From positions 29,225-93,224 of the forward strand of contig NZ_AWZV01000012.1 of NCBI RefSeq assembly GCF_000472545.1: a stretch of 64,000 nucleotides of DNA, read 5' to 3'. This DNA comes from Burkholderia sp. WSM2232 (GTDB taxonomy: Bacteria; Pseudomonadota; Gammaproteobacteria; Burkholderiales; Burkholderiaceae). Shown one piece after another: positions 40,733 through 51,966 of this stretch (position 1 is the stretch's first letter; each line of letters starts with the position of its first letter). Below the pieces are notes generated by a model that was not told where the DNA came from, made no database searches, and worked only from the letters and a program-made list of their open reading frames with translations. The position numbers and the translations under genes were made by a program.

Positions 40733-42010
40733 ATGAACGCAACGACAGCAGCAAGCCTTGCGGGAAGCCGGAAAAATTCGTGGCGGGCGGTGATTGCCGC
40801 ATCCATCGGCAACGCGCTCGAATGGTTCGATCTGGTCGTCTACGGTTTTTTTGCGGTGGTGATCGCGAAGCTCTTTTTTCCAGCGGGCAACGACACGGTG
40901 TCGCTCCTGCTGACGCTCGGCACGTTCGGCGTATCGTTCTTCATGCGGCCGCTCGGCGCCGTTGTGATCGGCGCGTATGCGGACCGCGCGGGGCGCAAGG
41001 CGGCGCTCACGCTGTCCATTCTGCTGATGATGGGCGGCACGTTTATCATTGCGGTCTTGCCGACCTATCAGAGCATCGGCCTCGCGGCGCCTGTCATTCT
41101 GGTGCTTGCGCGTCTGATGCAGGGCTTTTCGGCCGGCGGCGAATTCGGCAGCGCAACGGCTTTCCTCGCGGAGCATGTGCCGGGCCGGCGCGGCTTTTTC
41201 GCGAGTTGGCAGGTGGCGAGCCAGGGGCTCACCACGCTCTTGGCGGCGGGCTTCGGCGTGCTGCTGACCGGCAGTCTGTCGCCGGATCAGATGGCTTCCT
41301 GGGGCTGGCGCGTGCCGTTCTTCTTCGGGCTGCTGATTGGGCCGGTTGCCTGGTACATTCGCACCAAGCTCGACGAAACGCCTGAGTTTCTCGCCGCGGA
41401 GACTACCAGCACGCCGCTGCGCGACACGTTTTCGAGTCAGAAACTGCGGCTCGTGATCGCAATCGGCACCGTGGTGCTGGGCACGGTGTCCACTTACCTG
41501 GTGCTGTTCATGCCCACCTTCGGCGTGAAGCAACTGGGGCTCGCGCCTTCGGTCGCTTTTTCGGCGATCGCGCTGACCGGGCTCATTCAGATGGTGTTCG
41601 CGCCGCTCGTCGGGCACCTGTCCGACCGGCACGGCCGCACCACGATCATGCTGATCGCCGGACTGTTGCTGCTCGTGCTGATTTATCCGGCGTTCGTCTA
41701 TCTGGTCGCGCATCCGACCTTCGGCACGCTGATCGCGCTGCAAGTCGTGCTCGGCTTTCTGATGACCGGCTATTTCGCTGCGCTGCCGGGCCTGCTTTCG
41801 GAGATGTTCCCGGTGCAGACGCGCACCACCGGCATGTCGCTCGCGTATAACATCGCGGTGACCGTGTTCGGCGGCTTCGGGCCGTTCATAATCGCGTGGC
41901 TGATCAGCTTTACCGGCTCCAAGGCGGCGCCGAGTTACTACCTGATCTTCGCCGCGCTTCTCAGTGTGGCGGCGCTGGTGGCGGCAAGGCGGAAGCTGGG
42001 GTTCCGGTAG
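40733..42010 (+). CDS. MFS transporter, metabolite:H+ symporter (MHS) family
   Basis: 425 aa from the ATG at 40733, preceded at 6 bp by GGAG; an in-frame ATG at 40721 has no such site. Twelve helices are predicted. MHS-family marks are ASIGNALEWFDLVVYGFFA in helix 1, RPLGAVVIGAYADRAGRKAAL in the 2-3 loop and ARLMQGFSAGGEFGSATAFL in helix 4. Relatives carry citrate, tricarballylate, proline/betaine or shikimate; the substrate cannot be assigned. Confidence 0.9.
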   Translation: MNATTAASLAGSRKNSWRAVIAASIGNALEWFDLVVYGFFAVVIAKLFFPAGNDTVSLLLTLGTFGVSFFMRPLGAVVIGAYADRAGRKAALTLSILLMMGGTFIIAVLPTYQSIGLAAPVILVLARLMQGFSAGGEFGSATAFLAEHVPGRRGFFASWQVASQGLTTLLAAGFGVLLTGSLSPDQMASWGWRVPFFFGLLIGPVAWYIRTKLDETPEFLAAETTSTPLRDTFSSQKLRLVIAIGTVVLGTVSTYLVLFMPTFGVKQLGLAPSVAFSAIALTGLIQMVFAPLVGHLSDRHGRTTIMLIAGLLLLVLIYPAFVYLVAHPTFGTLIALQVVLGFLMTGYFAALPGLLSEMFPVQTRTTGMSLAYNIAVTVFGGFGPFIIAWLISFTGSKAAPSYYLIFAALLSVAALVAARRKLGFR

Positions 42011-42035
42011 GCGGGGAGGGTCGCTAAAGGCGACA

Positions 42036-42069
42036 AAAAAAGGCCGGTTCATCACGAACCGGCCTTTTT
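42036..42069. terminator. Bidirectional intrinsic terminator (MFS / secF)
   Basis: AGGCCGGTTC (42041-42050) and GAACCGGCCT (42056-42065) form a perfect stem with a 5-nt loop, flanked by six A on the left and five T on the right. It serves the convergent MFS gene (plus) and secF (minus). Confidence 0.92.
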
Positions 42070-42142
42070 CATTGGGACACTCGATTGCAGCTTTCAGGCG
42101 CCGTTATCAAAAGTCAACGTCAAGCGCCGTCCGCAAGCACCT

Positions 42143-43093
42143 TCACACCTGCGCGCCCGCATTCGGATCGTTAGGATCGACGCGTTCTTTCTTGTCCTTC
42201 ACCAGGTCTTCGCGCTTCACGCCGAACCACATCGCGAGCGCTGCGGCGACGAACACCGACGAGTAGATGCCGAAGAGAATACCGACCGTCAGCGCCAGAG
42301 CGAAGTAGTGCAGGGTCGGGCCGCCGAACAGGAACATCGAGAGCACCATCATTTGCGTACAGCCGTGCGTGATGATGGTTCGCGACATGGTGCTGGTGAT
42401 CGCGTGGTTGATGACTTCGATCACCGTCATCTTGCGCTCGCGGCGGAACGTCTCGCGAATCCGGTCGAAAATAACCACCGACTCGTTCACCGAATAGCCG
42501 AGCACCGCCAGCACGGCGGCCAGCACCGAGAGCGAGAACTCCCACTGGAAGAACGCGAAGAAGCCGAGAATGATCACCACGTCGTGCAAGTTGGCGATCA
42601 CGCCCGCCACCGCGTACTTCCATTCGAAGCGGAACGACAGATAGATCACGATGCCGACCACCACGCAGGCGAGCGCAAGCAGGCCGTCGGTGGCGAGTTC
42701 CTTGCCGACCTGCGGGCCGACGAACTCGACGCGCTGCAACTGCACCTGCGGCGTGTCGGTCTTGAGCGCGCTCATTACCTGGTCGCTCTGCTGCGCGGAG
42801 GTCAGCCCCTGCTTGAGCGGCAGACGGATCAGCACGTCGCGCGAGGTGCCGAAGTTCTGCACCTGCGCGTCGGCATAGCCGAGGCTGTTCAACGTGCCGC
42901 GCACTGGATCGAGCGGCGCGGCGCCGGGATACTGGACTTCGATCACCGTGCCGCCCGTGAACTCGACCGACAGATGCAGCCCGCGGTGCAGCAGAAAGAA
43001 CACGGCGGCGAGGAACGTCAGCAGCGAAATGGCGTTGAAGATCAACGCACGCTGCATGAACGGAATGTCTTTGCGGAAGCGGAAAAATTCCAT
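42143..43093 (-). CDS. secF: Protein translocase membrane subunit SecF
   Basis: 316 aa. Six membrane helices, with the N-terminal pattern ISLLTFLAAVFFLLHRGLHLSVEFTGGTVIEVQY (in two stretches) and the RND signature GYSVNESVVIFDRIRE. It works with SecD and YajC to use proton motive force in late Sec export. It starts 18 bp after secD and ends before a bidirectional terminator. The last gene of queA-tgt-yajC-secD-secF. Confidence 0.96.
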   Translation of the reverse strand: MEFFRFRKDIPFMQRALIFNAISLLTFLAAVFFLLHRGLHLSVEFTGGTVIEVQYPGAAPLDPVRGTLNSLGYADAQVQNFGTSRDVLIRLPLKQGLTSAQQSDQVMSALKTDTPQVQLQRVEFVGPQVGKELATDGLLALACVVVGIVIYLSFRFEWKYAVAGVIANLHDVVIILGFFAFFQWEFSLSVLAAVLAVLGYSVNESVVIFDRIRETFRRERKMTVIEVINHAITSTMSRTIITHGCTQMMVLSMFLFGGPTLHYFALALTVGILFGIYSSVFVAAALAMWFGVKREDLVKDKKERVDPNDPNAGAQV

Positions 43094-43111
43094 GGTCTTG
43101 TTCTCCGGGAC

Positions 43112-45172
43112 TCAGCGGGATGAACCCGGTTTTTGCGTCGTGCCCGGCGTGCCGGGAGCGTTGCGGCGACGCACGGTCGGCTTGCCCGCGCGCGATTGGG
43201 CGGCCGCGGCCGGCGCTTTCTGCTTGCCTGCCGCCGCGCTTGTGGCGCGCATGGCTGCTGCGGTGTCGGTGGCGTCGTCGTTGTTGGCGAGGTAGGCAGC
43301 GGAACCCGCGGGCGCGGCCTCCGGACGCCACACCTGGCCGATTGCCAGCGTCTTGAGCTTCTTCTTGCCGCCGTACCAGAGGTTGACGATACCGCGCGAG
43401 AAGAACACCGCGGAGAACATCGACGTAAGAATGCCGATACAGTGCACGATCGCAAAGCCGCGCACCGGCCCGGAGCCGAACGCGAGCAGCGCTACACCCG
43501 CAATCAGGGTGGTGACGTTCGAGTCCAGAATCGTCGCCCATGCATGCGCATAGCCGTTCTGGATGGCCAGTTGCGGCGGCGCGCCGTTGCGCAGCTCTTC
43601 ACGCACGCGTTCGTTGATCAGCACGTTCGCGTCGATCGCCATACCGAGCGCGAGCGCAATAGCGGCAATGCCCGGCAAGGTGAGCGTGGCCTGCAGCATC
43701 GACAGCACCGCGATCAGCAGCAGCAGGTTCACCGAGAGGCCGATCATCGAGATCACGCCGAACAGCATGTAGTACGCGACCATGAAGACGGCGATGGCCG
43801 CAAAGCCCCACACGACAGAGTGGAAGCCCTTCTTGATGTTGTCGGCGCCGAGGCTCGGGCCGATGGTGCGTTCCTCGATAATGTCCATTGGCGCCGCGAG
43901 CGAGCCGGCGCGCAACAGCAGCGCGAGGTCCGCGGCGGCTTGCGGCGTCGGCTGGCCGGTGATCTGGAAGTGGTCGCCGAGTTCGGACTGGATGGTCGCG
44001 ACCGTCAGCACCTCGCCCTTGCCCTTTTCGAACAGCACCATGGCCATCGGCTTGCCGATGTTGTCGCGCGACACGCTGCGCACCGCGCGCCCGCCTGCCG
44101 AGTCGAGGCGAATGTTGACGGACGGACGCTGATGATCGTCGAAGCCCGCCGACGCGTCGATAATCCGGTCGCCGGTGAAGATGATCTGCTTTCTCAGCAG
44201 CACGGGTGTCTGGTTGCCTTGCGTGAACAGCTCGTCGCCCGGCGGCACGGGGTCGGACGGGTTCGGACGCGTGTTGACCGGGTCGGCGAGGCGCGCTTCG
44301 AGGGTCGCCGTGCGGCCGATGATGTCTTTCGCCTTCGCCGTGTCCTGCACGCCGGGCAGTTCGACCACGATGCGGTCGGCGCCTTGCTGCTGGATGACCG
44401 GCTCGGCCACGCCGAGTTCGTTCACGCGGTTATGCAGCGTGGTGATGTTCTGCTTGAGCGCGGCGTCCTGCACGGCCTTCTGCACCGTCGGCGTGAACGT
44501 GCCGACGAGCTGCACGGAGCCGTCCGGACCGTTCTGCGACGCCCATTGCAGCTCGCCGATGCTGCGGCTCAACTGCTTCGCCGCTGCGTCGGCAGTTGCC
44601 TGGTCCGGGAAATTGATGACCACCGTCTGGTTGACGCGGTTCACGCCGCCGTCGCGGATATTGTTGTCGCGCAACAGCGTGCGGGCGTCCGACGCGTCGG
44701 AGTCGAGCTTCTTGTTCAGCGCGCCCGCCATGTCGACCTGCAGCAGGAAGTGCACACCGCCTCGCAAGTCGAGACCGAGGTACATGGGCAGCGCGTGCAG
44801 GGCGGTCAGCCAGCGCGGCGACGCGCTTTGCAGGTTGAGCGCGACCACGAACTGCGGATCGCTCGGGTCGTTGTTCAGCGACTTCTGCAGCAGGTCTTTC
44901 ACGCGCAGCTGCATGTCGGTGTCGACGAGCCGCACGCGAATGTTCGCGTTGGCCGACGTGTTGTCGAACGTGACGTCTTCCGGCTTGATCTGATTGGCTG
45001 CAAGCGTGGCTTCGACCGCCGACAGCGTGGTCGAGTCGAGCTTGACCGTTGCCTTGCCGCTCGACACCTGCACCGCCGGCGCTTCGCCGAACAGGTTGGG
45101 CAGCGTGTAGACGAGGCCGATGACGAGAGCCACCAGCATCACGGCATATTTCCAGAGGGGGTAACGATTCAT
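43112..45172 (-). CDS. secD: Protein translocase membrane subunit SecD
   Basis: 686 aa, longer than the 615 of E. coli. It has the first membrane helix (YPLWKYAVMLVALVIGLVYTLP), the periplasmic P1 domain with LDLRGGVHFLLQVDM, and the C-terminal membrane bundle with ALGMAIDANVLINERVREEL. The extra length is a C-terminal tail of about 75 residues, low complexity and Ala/Lys/Arg-rich, after LAIGQVWRPEA. It partners SecF; yajC is 115 bp upstream. Confidence 0.96.
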   Translation of the reverse strand: MNRYPLWKYAVMLVALVIGLVYTLPNLFGEAPAVQVSSGKATVKLDSTTLSAVEATLAANQIKPEDVTFDNTSANANIRVRLVDTDMQLRVKDLLQKSLNNDPSDPQFVVALNLQSASPRWLTALHALPMYLGLDLRGGVHFLLQVDMAGALNKKLDSDASDARTLLRDNNIRDGGVNRVNQTVVINFPDQATADAAAKQLSRSIGELQWASQNGPDGSVQLVGTFTPTVQKAVQDAALKQNITTLHNRVNELGVAEPVIQQQGADRIVVELPGVQDTAKAKDIIGRTATLEARLADPVNTRPNPSDPVPPGDELFTQGNQTPVLLRKQIIFTGDRIIDASAGFDDHQRPSVNIRLDSAGGRAVRSVSRDNIGKPMAMVLFEKGKGEVLTVATIQSELGDHFQITGQPTPQAAADLALLLRAGSLAAPMDIIEERTIGPSLGADNIKKGFHSVVWGFAAIAVFMVAYYMLFGVISMIGLSVNLLLLIAVLSMLQATLTLPGIAAIALALGMAIDANVLINERVREELRNGAPPQLAIQNGYAHAWATILDSNVTTLIAGVALLAFGSGPVRGFAIVHCIGILTSMFSAVFFSRGIVNLWYGGKKKLKTLAIGQVWRPEAAPAGSAAYLANNDDATDTAAAMRATSAAAGKQKAPAAAAQSRAGKPTVRRRNAPGTPGTTQKPGSSR

Positions 45173-45287
45173 GAGTAGTCCAACGGGAGGTTGGCTTGAA
45201 AGCGATGCGCCCGGCGATGAGCGCGGGCGACCCGCAGCAGCTTTGCGTGGATCGCCGGCGAGGCCGCGCCGGACGCGAGAGCAGGCC

Positions 45288-45617
45288 TTACAGCGACTTG
45301 ATCGTGCCCTTCGGGAGAATCGTCGTGATCGACGCTTTCTGCACGGTGATTTCCGTGCCTTCCGAAATTTCGACGCCGACGTAAGCCTCGCCCACCTTGG
45401 TCACCTTGCCGACGATGCCGCCATTCGTCACCACTTCGTCGCCCTTGGCCATTGCGGCGAGCATGCTGCGATGTTCCTTCTGGCGCTTCATTTGCGGGCG
45501 AATCATGATGAAGTACAACACGCCGAACATCAGGATCAGCGGCAGGAAGCTCATCAGATTCGACTCGACGCCACCGGCTGCGGTGCCTTGGGCGAAGGCA
45601 TTGGAAATGAACGACAC
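45288..45617 (-). CDS. yajC: Preprotein translocase subunit YajC
   Basis: 109 aa from a GTG at 45617 with GGAGAG upstream; earlier in-frame codons do not resemble the family. One membrane helix (SFLPLILMFGVLYFIMI) is followed by the conserved RPQMKRQKEHRSMLAAMAKGD and GDEVVTNGGIVGKV. Accessory to SecDF. It lies between tgt and secD in the conserved queA-tgt-yajC-secD-secF order. Confidence 0.95.
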   Translation of the reverse strand: MSFISNAFAQGTAAGGVESNLMSFLPLILMFGVLYFIMIRPQMKRQKEHRSMLAAMAKGDEVVTNGGIVGKVTKVGEAYVGVEISEGTEITVQKASITTILPKGTIKSL

Positions 45618-45815
45618 GTTGGTCTCTCCGTTATAGATCAATTCAATCAAAAAAATCAGCCGGTCATTCTACCACCGGCATCGTGCGCGTCGGCGCGGCG
45701 ATTCGGCTTTGCGATCAACCGCTTAAAGCCGATTTTCGCCGTCCGCGAAAGTAGATTGTAAGGTTTTCCGCAAGCCGCTGACGGATTGATTCGCATGATC
45801 CGACAGCGTTTGCCG

Positions 45816-47102
<1,287 letters not shown>

Positions 47103-48161
47103 TCAGCCGTCGCGCCGCGTCAGCAGCATGGCGTCGCCGTAGCTGAAAAAGCGGTAGCGCTGCTCGATTGCGTGACGATACGCGGCGCGTATCGTCTCCA
47201 CGCCCGCGAATGCGGACACCAGCATCAGCAGCGTCGACTTCGGCAAATGGAAATTCGTGACGAGCCGGTCGACCACGCGAAACTGGTAGCCCGGCGTGAT
47301 GAAAATGTCGGTTTCCGTGCTCGCGGCGGCAAGCGGGCGGCCGGCCGCTTCGGCGTCGCGCGCGGCGGCTTCGAGCGCGCGCATCGACGTGGTGCCTACC
47401 GCGATCACCCGGTTGCCGCGCGCCCGGGTCGCGGCGATTTTATCGGCGAGCGATTGCGGCAGGTGATACCACTCGCTGTGCATCTTGTGCTCGGCGAGGT
47501 TCTCCACGCGCACCGGCTGGAACGTGCCGGCGCCAACGTGCAGCGTCAGCGTCGCGCGTTGCACGCCGCGCGCGTCGAGCCGCTCGAACAGCGCGTCGTC
47601 GAAATGCAGACCCGCCGTGGGCGCCGCCACCGCGCCTGGGTTTTGCGCGTACACGGTCTGATAGCGGGTTTCGTCGGTAGAGTCGGGATCGTGCTCGATG
47701 TATGGCGGCAGCGGCAAGCGCCCGTACTGTTCGATCAGCGTCAGACAGTCGGCGGGAAAGTGCAGCGTGTAGAACGGCTCGACGCGCTCGCCGACCGTCA
47801 CGTCGAAAGCGTCTGCCAGACGGATCGTGGTGCCCGGCTGCGGGCTCTTGCTCGCGCGAATCTGCGCGAGCGCCGTGCGCTCGCCAACCAGGCGCTCGAC
47901 CAGCACTTCGATCTTGCCGCCACTGGCCTTCTGGCCGAGAAAGCGCGCCTTCAGGACTTTGGTATCGTTAAAGACCAGCAGATCGCCGGCGTTGATGCAT
48001 TCGGGCAGCTCGGAGAAGCGGCGGTCGGTCAGACGCGCGGCGCGGTCGGCGTCGGCCGCGTTGTCGACCTGGAGGAGGCGGCTCGCGCTGCGCTCTGGCA
48101 GCGCGACTTGCGCGATCAGCTCGGGCGGCAGGTCGAAATCGAAATCGGAAAGCGTAAGCAT
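47103..48161 (-). CDS. queA: S-adenosylmethionine:tRNA ribosyltransferase-isomerase
   Basis: 352 aa from the ATG at 48161 ([18 protein letters not shown]), the standard QueA start; the long open frame upstream is the complement of recG's N-terminal coding region. [27 protein letters not shown] and [20 protein letters not shown] are characteristic. It makes epoxyqueuosine in tRNA from preQ1 and SAM. It is divergent from recG across 169 bp; no convincing promoter was seen. Confidence 0.97.
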   Translation of the reverse strand: MLTLSDFDFDLPPELIAQVALPERSASRLLQVDNAADADRAARLTDRRFSELPECINAGDLLVFNDTKVLKARFLGQKASGGKIEVLVERLVGERTALAQIRASKSPQPGTTIRLADAFDVTVGERVEPFYTLHFPADCLTLIEQYGRLPLPPYIEHDPDSTDETRYQTVYAQNPGAVAAPTAGLHFDDALFERLDARGVQRATLTLHVGAGTFQPVRVENLAEHKMHSEWYHLPQSLADKIAATRARGNRVIAVGTTSMRALEAAARDAEAAGRPLAAASTETDIFITPGYQFRVVDRLVTNFHLPKSTLLMLVSAFAGVETIRAAYRHAIEQRYRFFSYGDAMLLTRRDG

Positions 48162-48330
48162 GCGAACCACTGGAAGCGAATGGAGACGGAATTGAGCCGA
48201 AGCCTCGGCCGGGCGGCTATGATTGCGGGACGCCGCGGCGGCCCGCGAGCCGGCGCGCTTGCGCGGCGGGCACACAGCCGTGCAGCCTTCGATATTTTTG
48301 ACAGCCGATATTGTACTTGCGAAGCAGCCC

Positions 48331-50631
48331 ATGCCTTTGTCCGATCGCCGATTGCCTTCCGCTACCGATGAAGTGAGCGCCGAGCCGGCAGCCCGCGTCG
48401 CGCAGGGCGGCGAATCGGCGCAGCCGGCGGCGAGGTCGGGGAGGTCGGGGGACAAGGTTGCCAGCGGGTCTGCCGGGCAGCCCGCGGTCGAGCCCAAGGT
48501 TAAGTCCACGGTCAAGACCACTACGAAGCCCGCCGACAAAACCGCGGTCAAAACCGCCGTCAAAACCGCCGTCAAAACCGCCGACAAACTCGCCAAGCTC
48601 GGCCTTACGCGCGACATCGACCTCGTGCTGCATCTGCCGATGCGCTACGAGGACGAAACCTCGCTCACGCCGATCGGCCATCTGCTGCCCGGCGGCATTG
48701 CGCAAACCGAAGGCGTGGTGTTCGACAACGAGATCGCCTATCGTCCGCGCCGCCAGTTGCTCGTCAAGCTGCGCGACGATGCGGGCGACGAGCTCGTGCT
48801 GCGCTTTCTCAACTTCTACGGCTCGCAGGTCAAGCAAATGGCGATCGGCGCGCGCCTGCGCGTGCGCGGCGACGTCCGGGGCGGCTTTTTCGGCATGGAG
48901 ATGGTGCACCCGGCGGTGCGCGTCGTCGACGAAGACACCCCGCTGCCGCAAGCGCTCACGCCGGTTTATCCGAGCACCGCGGGCGTGACCCAGGCGTATT
49001 TGCGCAAGGCTATCGACAACGCGTTGTCGCGTACGTCGCTGCCCGAACTGTTGCCCGAAGCAGTCGCGCGTCAATGGCTGGAGCCGCTGGGCGTGCCCTC
49101 GCTGATGGACGCGGTGCGCACGCTGCATCATCCGGGCGCGCAATCCGACGAGACCGCGTTGATCGACGGCACGCATCCGGCGTGGGTGCGCATCAAGTTC
49201 GAGGAACTGCTCGCGCAGCAGATGTCGCTCAAGCGTGCGCACGAAGAGCGCCGCACGCGCGCCGCCCCCGCCATGCCGCGCCGCAAGCTCGGCGACGAAT
49301 CGGCGCTGGTCGCCCGTCTGCTCGCAGCGCTGCCGTTTTCGCTCACGAAGGCGCAGGAGCGCGTGGGCGGCGAAATCGCACTCGACCTGACGCAGCCGCA
49401 CCCGATGCAGCGCCTGCTGCAAGGCGACGTCGGCAGCGGCAAGACGATCGTCGCGGCGCTGGCCGCCGCGCAGGCAATCGACGCGGGCTACCAGGCCGCG
49501 CTGATGGCGCCCACCGAAATCCTCGCCGAGCAACACGCGCGCAAGCTGCGCGGCTGGCTCGAGCCGCTCGGCGTGAGCGTTGCGTGGCTCGCCGGCAGTC
49601 TCAAGGCGAAGGAAAAGCGCGCCGCCATCGAGGCGGCCGCCCTCGGCACCGCGCAACTCGTGATCGGCACGCACGCGATCATTCAGGACACCGTGGAGTT
49701 TGCCCGGCTCGGGCTCGTGATCGTCGACGAACAGCACCGCTTCGGCGTCGAACAGCGGCTTGCGCTGCGCGCCAAGGCCCGCAACGCAGCGGACGGCGCG
49801 CGCGATTTCCAGCCGCATCAACTGATGATGTCGGCCACGCCGATTCCGCGCACGCTCGCCATGACCTATTACGCCGACCTCGACGTGTCGACCATCGACG
49901 AATTGCCGCCCGGCCGCACGCCGATCCTGACCAAGCTCGTCTCCGACGCGCGCCGCGAGGAAGTGATCGGCCGGGTGCGCGAAGCCGCGTTGACGGGGCG
50001 CCAGGTCTACTGGGTCTGTCCGCTGATCGAGGAAAGCGAGACGCTGCAATTGCAGACCGCCGTGGAAACTTACGAAACGCTGGTGGCCGCGTTGCCCGAG
50101 CTGAACGTCGGTCTGGTGCACGGGCGGCTTGCGCCCGCGGAGAAGGCCGCGGTAATGGACGCATTCACACGCAACGAGGTGCAATTGCTGGTTGCGACCA
50201 CGGTGATCGAAGTCGGCGTCGACGTGCCGAACGCGTCGCTGATGGTGATCGAGCACGCCGAGCGCTTCGGACTCGCGCAGTTGCACCAGTTGCGCGGGCG
50301 GGTAGGGCGCGGCAGTGCGGCTTCGGTGTGCGTGCTGCTCTACACCGGTCCTCTTTCGATGACGGCCCGCGCCCGGCTGCAAACCATGCGCGAGACCACC
50401 GACGGTTTCGAGATTGCGCGCCGCGATCTCGAGATACGCGGCCCCGGCGAGTTTCTCGGCGCGCGGCAGTCCGGCGCGGCGATGCTGCGCTTCGCCGACC
50501 TGGAAAACGACCAATGGCTGATCGAGCCGGCGCGCGAAGCGGCCGCGGCCTTGCTCGAACAGTACCCGCACGTGGTCACGCAGCATCTGACGCGCTGGCT
50601 TGGCGCGCGCGAGCATTACCTGAAGGCGTGA
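48331..50631 (+). CDS. recG: ATP-dependent DNA helicase RecG
   Basis: 766 aa from the ATG at 48331. The wedge/OB domain begins near [23 protein letters not shown] (about residue 88). The helicase core carries Walker A GDVGSGKT at 365-372, DEQH at 466-469, and motif [13 protein letters not shown]. Compared with E. coli RecG (693 aa) there is an N-terminal extension of about 85 residues, low complexity and Lys/Thr/Ala/Val-rich, with a four-fold 12-bp repeat. It remodels stalled forks and Holliday junctions. It heads the recG-oxyR-catalase-dps region. Confidence 0.96.
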   Translation: MPLSDRRLPSATDEVSAEPAARVAQGGESAQPAARSGRSGDKVASGSAGQPAVEPKVKSTVKTTTKPADKTAVKTAVKTAVKTADKLAKLGLTRDIDLVLHLPMRYEDETSLTPIGHLLPGGIAQTEGVVFDNEIAYRPRRQLLVKLRDDAGDELVLRFLNFYGSQVKQMAIGARLRVRGDVRGGFFGMEMVHPAVRVVDEDTPLPQALTPVYPSTAGVTQAYLRKAIDNALSRTSLPELLPEAVARQWLEPLGVPSLMDAVRTLHHPGAQSDETALIDGTHPAWVRIKFEELLAQQMSLKRAHEERRTRAAPAMPRRKLGDESALVARLLAALPFSLTKAQERVGGEIALDLTQPHPMQRLLQGDVGSGKTIVAALAAAQAIDAGYQAALMAPTEILAEQHARKLRGWLEPLGVSVAWLAGSLKAKEKRAAIEAAALGTAQLVIGTHAIIQDTVEFARLGLVIVDEQHRFGVEQRLALRAKARNAADGARDFQPHQLMMSATPIPRTLAMTYYADLDVSTIDELPPGRTPILTKLVSDARREEVIGRVREAALTGRQVYWVCPLIEESETLQLQTAVETYETLVAALPELNVGLVHGRLAPAEKAAVMDAFTRNEVQLLVATTVIEVGVDVPNASLMVIEHAERFGLAQLHQLRGRVGRGSAASVCVLLYTGPLSMTARARLQTMRETTDGFEIARRDLEIRGPGEFLGARQSGAAMLRFADLENDQWLIEPAREAAAALLEQYPHVVTQHLTRWLGAREHYLKA
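48538..48585 (+). repeat. 12-bp tandem repeat inside recG (KTAV x4)
   Basis: Four in-frame units of AAAACCGCSGTC type encoding [16 protein letters not shown] (residues 70-85). Being a multiple of three, changes in copy number would keep the frame. Confidence 0.85.
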
Positions 50632-50721
50632 GCGGGTGCGGCAAAGCCGCACGCCTCGGCCTTGTGCGCTCGCGCTGGCCGATTTCGCAGGCAGCGACAG
50701 GGCAAAACCCGGCGAACCGGG

Positions 50722-50750
50722 TTGGCGAACCGACCCTATGGGTGTATAAC
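50722..50750 (+). promoter_or_regulatory. Sigma-70 promoter of oxyR
   Basis: TTGGCG (50722-50727), 17 bp, TATAAC (50745-50750): a good match in both hexamers at optimal spacing, placing the transcript start near 50757, about 32 nt before the oxyR ATG. Confidence 0.7.
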
Positions 50751-50788
50751 TAGAACCTATCGAATCCATCGCCCTGATTGGTCCCCCA

Positions 50789-51748
50789 ATGACGCTCACC
50801 GAATTGAAGTACATCGTTGCCGTGGCCCGCGAGAGGCACTTTGGCCGGGCCGCCGAAGCGTGTTTCGTCAGCCAGCCGACGTTGTCCGTGGCCATCAAGA
50901 AGCTGGAGGACGAGCTCAACGTGCAGATTTTCGAGCGTGGCACAAGCGAAGTGAGCGTCACGCCCATCGGCGAGCAGATCGTCACGCAGGCGCAGCGGGT
51001 GCTGGAGCAGACGCTCGCCATCAAGGAAATCGCCAAGCAGGGCAAAGACCCGCTCGTCGGACCGCTGCGGCTGGGCGTGATCTATACGATCGGGCCGTAC
51101 CTGCTGCCCACGCTAGTCAAGCAGATGATCAAGCGCGTGCCGCAAATGCCCTTGATGCTGCAGGAAAATTACACCCTCAAGCTGATCGAACTGCTCAAGC
51201 AGGGCGAAATCGACGTCGCCATCATGGCGCTGCCGTTTCCGGAAACCGGGCTGATGCTGCGCCCGCTCTACGACGAGCCGTTTGTCGTCGCTCTGCCGTC
51301 GGGCCACGCGTGGGAAAACCGCCCCAAGATCGACGCCGACGACCTGAAGCAGGAAACCATGCTGCTGCTCGGCAGCGGTCACTGCTTCCGCGACCACGTG
51401 CTAGGCGTGTGCCCGGAATTGATGCGTTTCTCGCAGAACGCCGACGGCATCCAGAAGACGTTCGAGGGATCGTCGCTGGAAACCATCCGCCATATGGTGG
51501 CAAGCGGCGTAGGCATCACGGTGTTGCCGCGCATGTCGGTGCATGAGGTGAAGCCGCACGCGGGCGGCATCGACTCGGGCCTGCTTTCCTATGTCGCGTT
51601 CGACGAGCCGGTGCCCGACCGCCGCGTCGTACTGGCGTGGCGCAAGAGCTTCACGCGCATGCCCGCCATCGACGCGATCTGCGACGCAATCAGCGCTTGC
51701 GATCTGCCCGGCGTGAAAAAACTGGACCTTCCGGTCGCGGTGAACTGA
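50789..51748 (+). CDS. oxyR: Hydrogen-peroxide regulator OxyR
   Basis: 319 aa LysR protein. The HTH is residues 1-60 (MTLTELKYIVAVARERHFGRAAEACFVSQP, in two parts). The peroxide-sensing pair Cys199 and Cys208 lies in GSGHCFRDHVLGVC, at the same numbering as E. coli OxyR. H2O2 oxidation to a disulfide would activate it. Targets likely include the adjacent catalase and dps. The start has no clear ribosome-binding site but the 5' leader is short. It sits 157 bp after recG. Confidence 0.95.
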   Translation: MTLTELKYIVAVARERHFGRAAEACFVSQPTLSVAIKKLEDELNVQIFERGTSEVSVTPIGEQIVTQAQRVLEQTLAIKEIAKQGKDPLVGPLRLGVIYTIGPYLLPTLVKQMIKRVPQMPLMLQENYTLKLIELLKQGEIDVAIMALPFPETGLMLRPLYDEPFVVALPSGHAWENRPKIDADDLKQETMLLLGSGHCFRDHVLGVCPELMRFSQNADGIQKTFEGSSLETIRHMVASGVGITVLPRMSVHEVKPHAGGIDSGLLSYVAFDEPVPDRRVVLAWRKSFTRMPAIDAICDAISACDLPGVKKLDLPVAVN

Positions 51749-51762
51749 CCGGCTGGCGGTTG

Positions 51763-51790
51763 ACGGCAGGCGGCAGACGGCAGACGGCAG
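51763..51790. repeat. Short heptamer array after oxyR
   Basis: Four 7-bp units ACGGCAG, GCGGCAG, ACGGCAG, ACGGCAG beginning 15 bp past the oxyR stop. A different sequence from the 27.9-kb array but the same 7-bp period. Confidence 0.75.
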
Positions 51791-51870
51791 CGCGTGCGGC
51801 GCTCGCGCGAGCCGCCGCGCCGCCCGCCTCGCTTCGCCGCTTTGCGTTGCCCCCAAGGGCCAACGAGCGC

Positions 51871-51924
51871 CTATCAGATAGATAAAATTTATAAAACACG
51901 AGAATTCGATAGTCTTGATATAGT
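51871..51924 (+). promoter_or_regulatory. Candidate OxyR-activated promoter of the catalase operon
   Basis: An AT-rich island in GC-rich DNA. It holds CTAT (51871), ATAG (51878), TTAT (51889), ATAG (51909) and ATAG (51920), some at the 11-bp period of OxyR sites, and a -10-like TATAGT (51919-51924) with no -35. That fits an activator-dependent promoter, but the four-element OxyR consensus is only partly met. Confidence 0.45.
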
Positions 51925-51966
51925 CGTCTCCATGGATCGCCCGATCGTTTGTAACCGGAGTACAAC

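Noticed and set aside
43133..45178. A 681-residue plus-strand frame antisense to secD
   Set aside because: Shadow of secD; Arg/His-rich, no domain, no ribosome-binding site.
48217..51045. A 942-residue minus-strand open frame across recG and oxyR
   Set aside because: It is the complement of two well-supported genes and has no family features.
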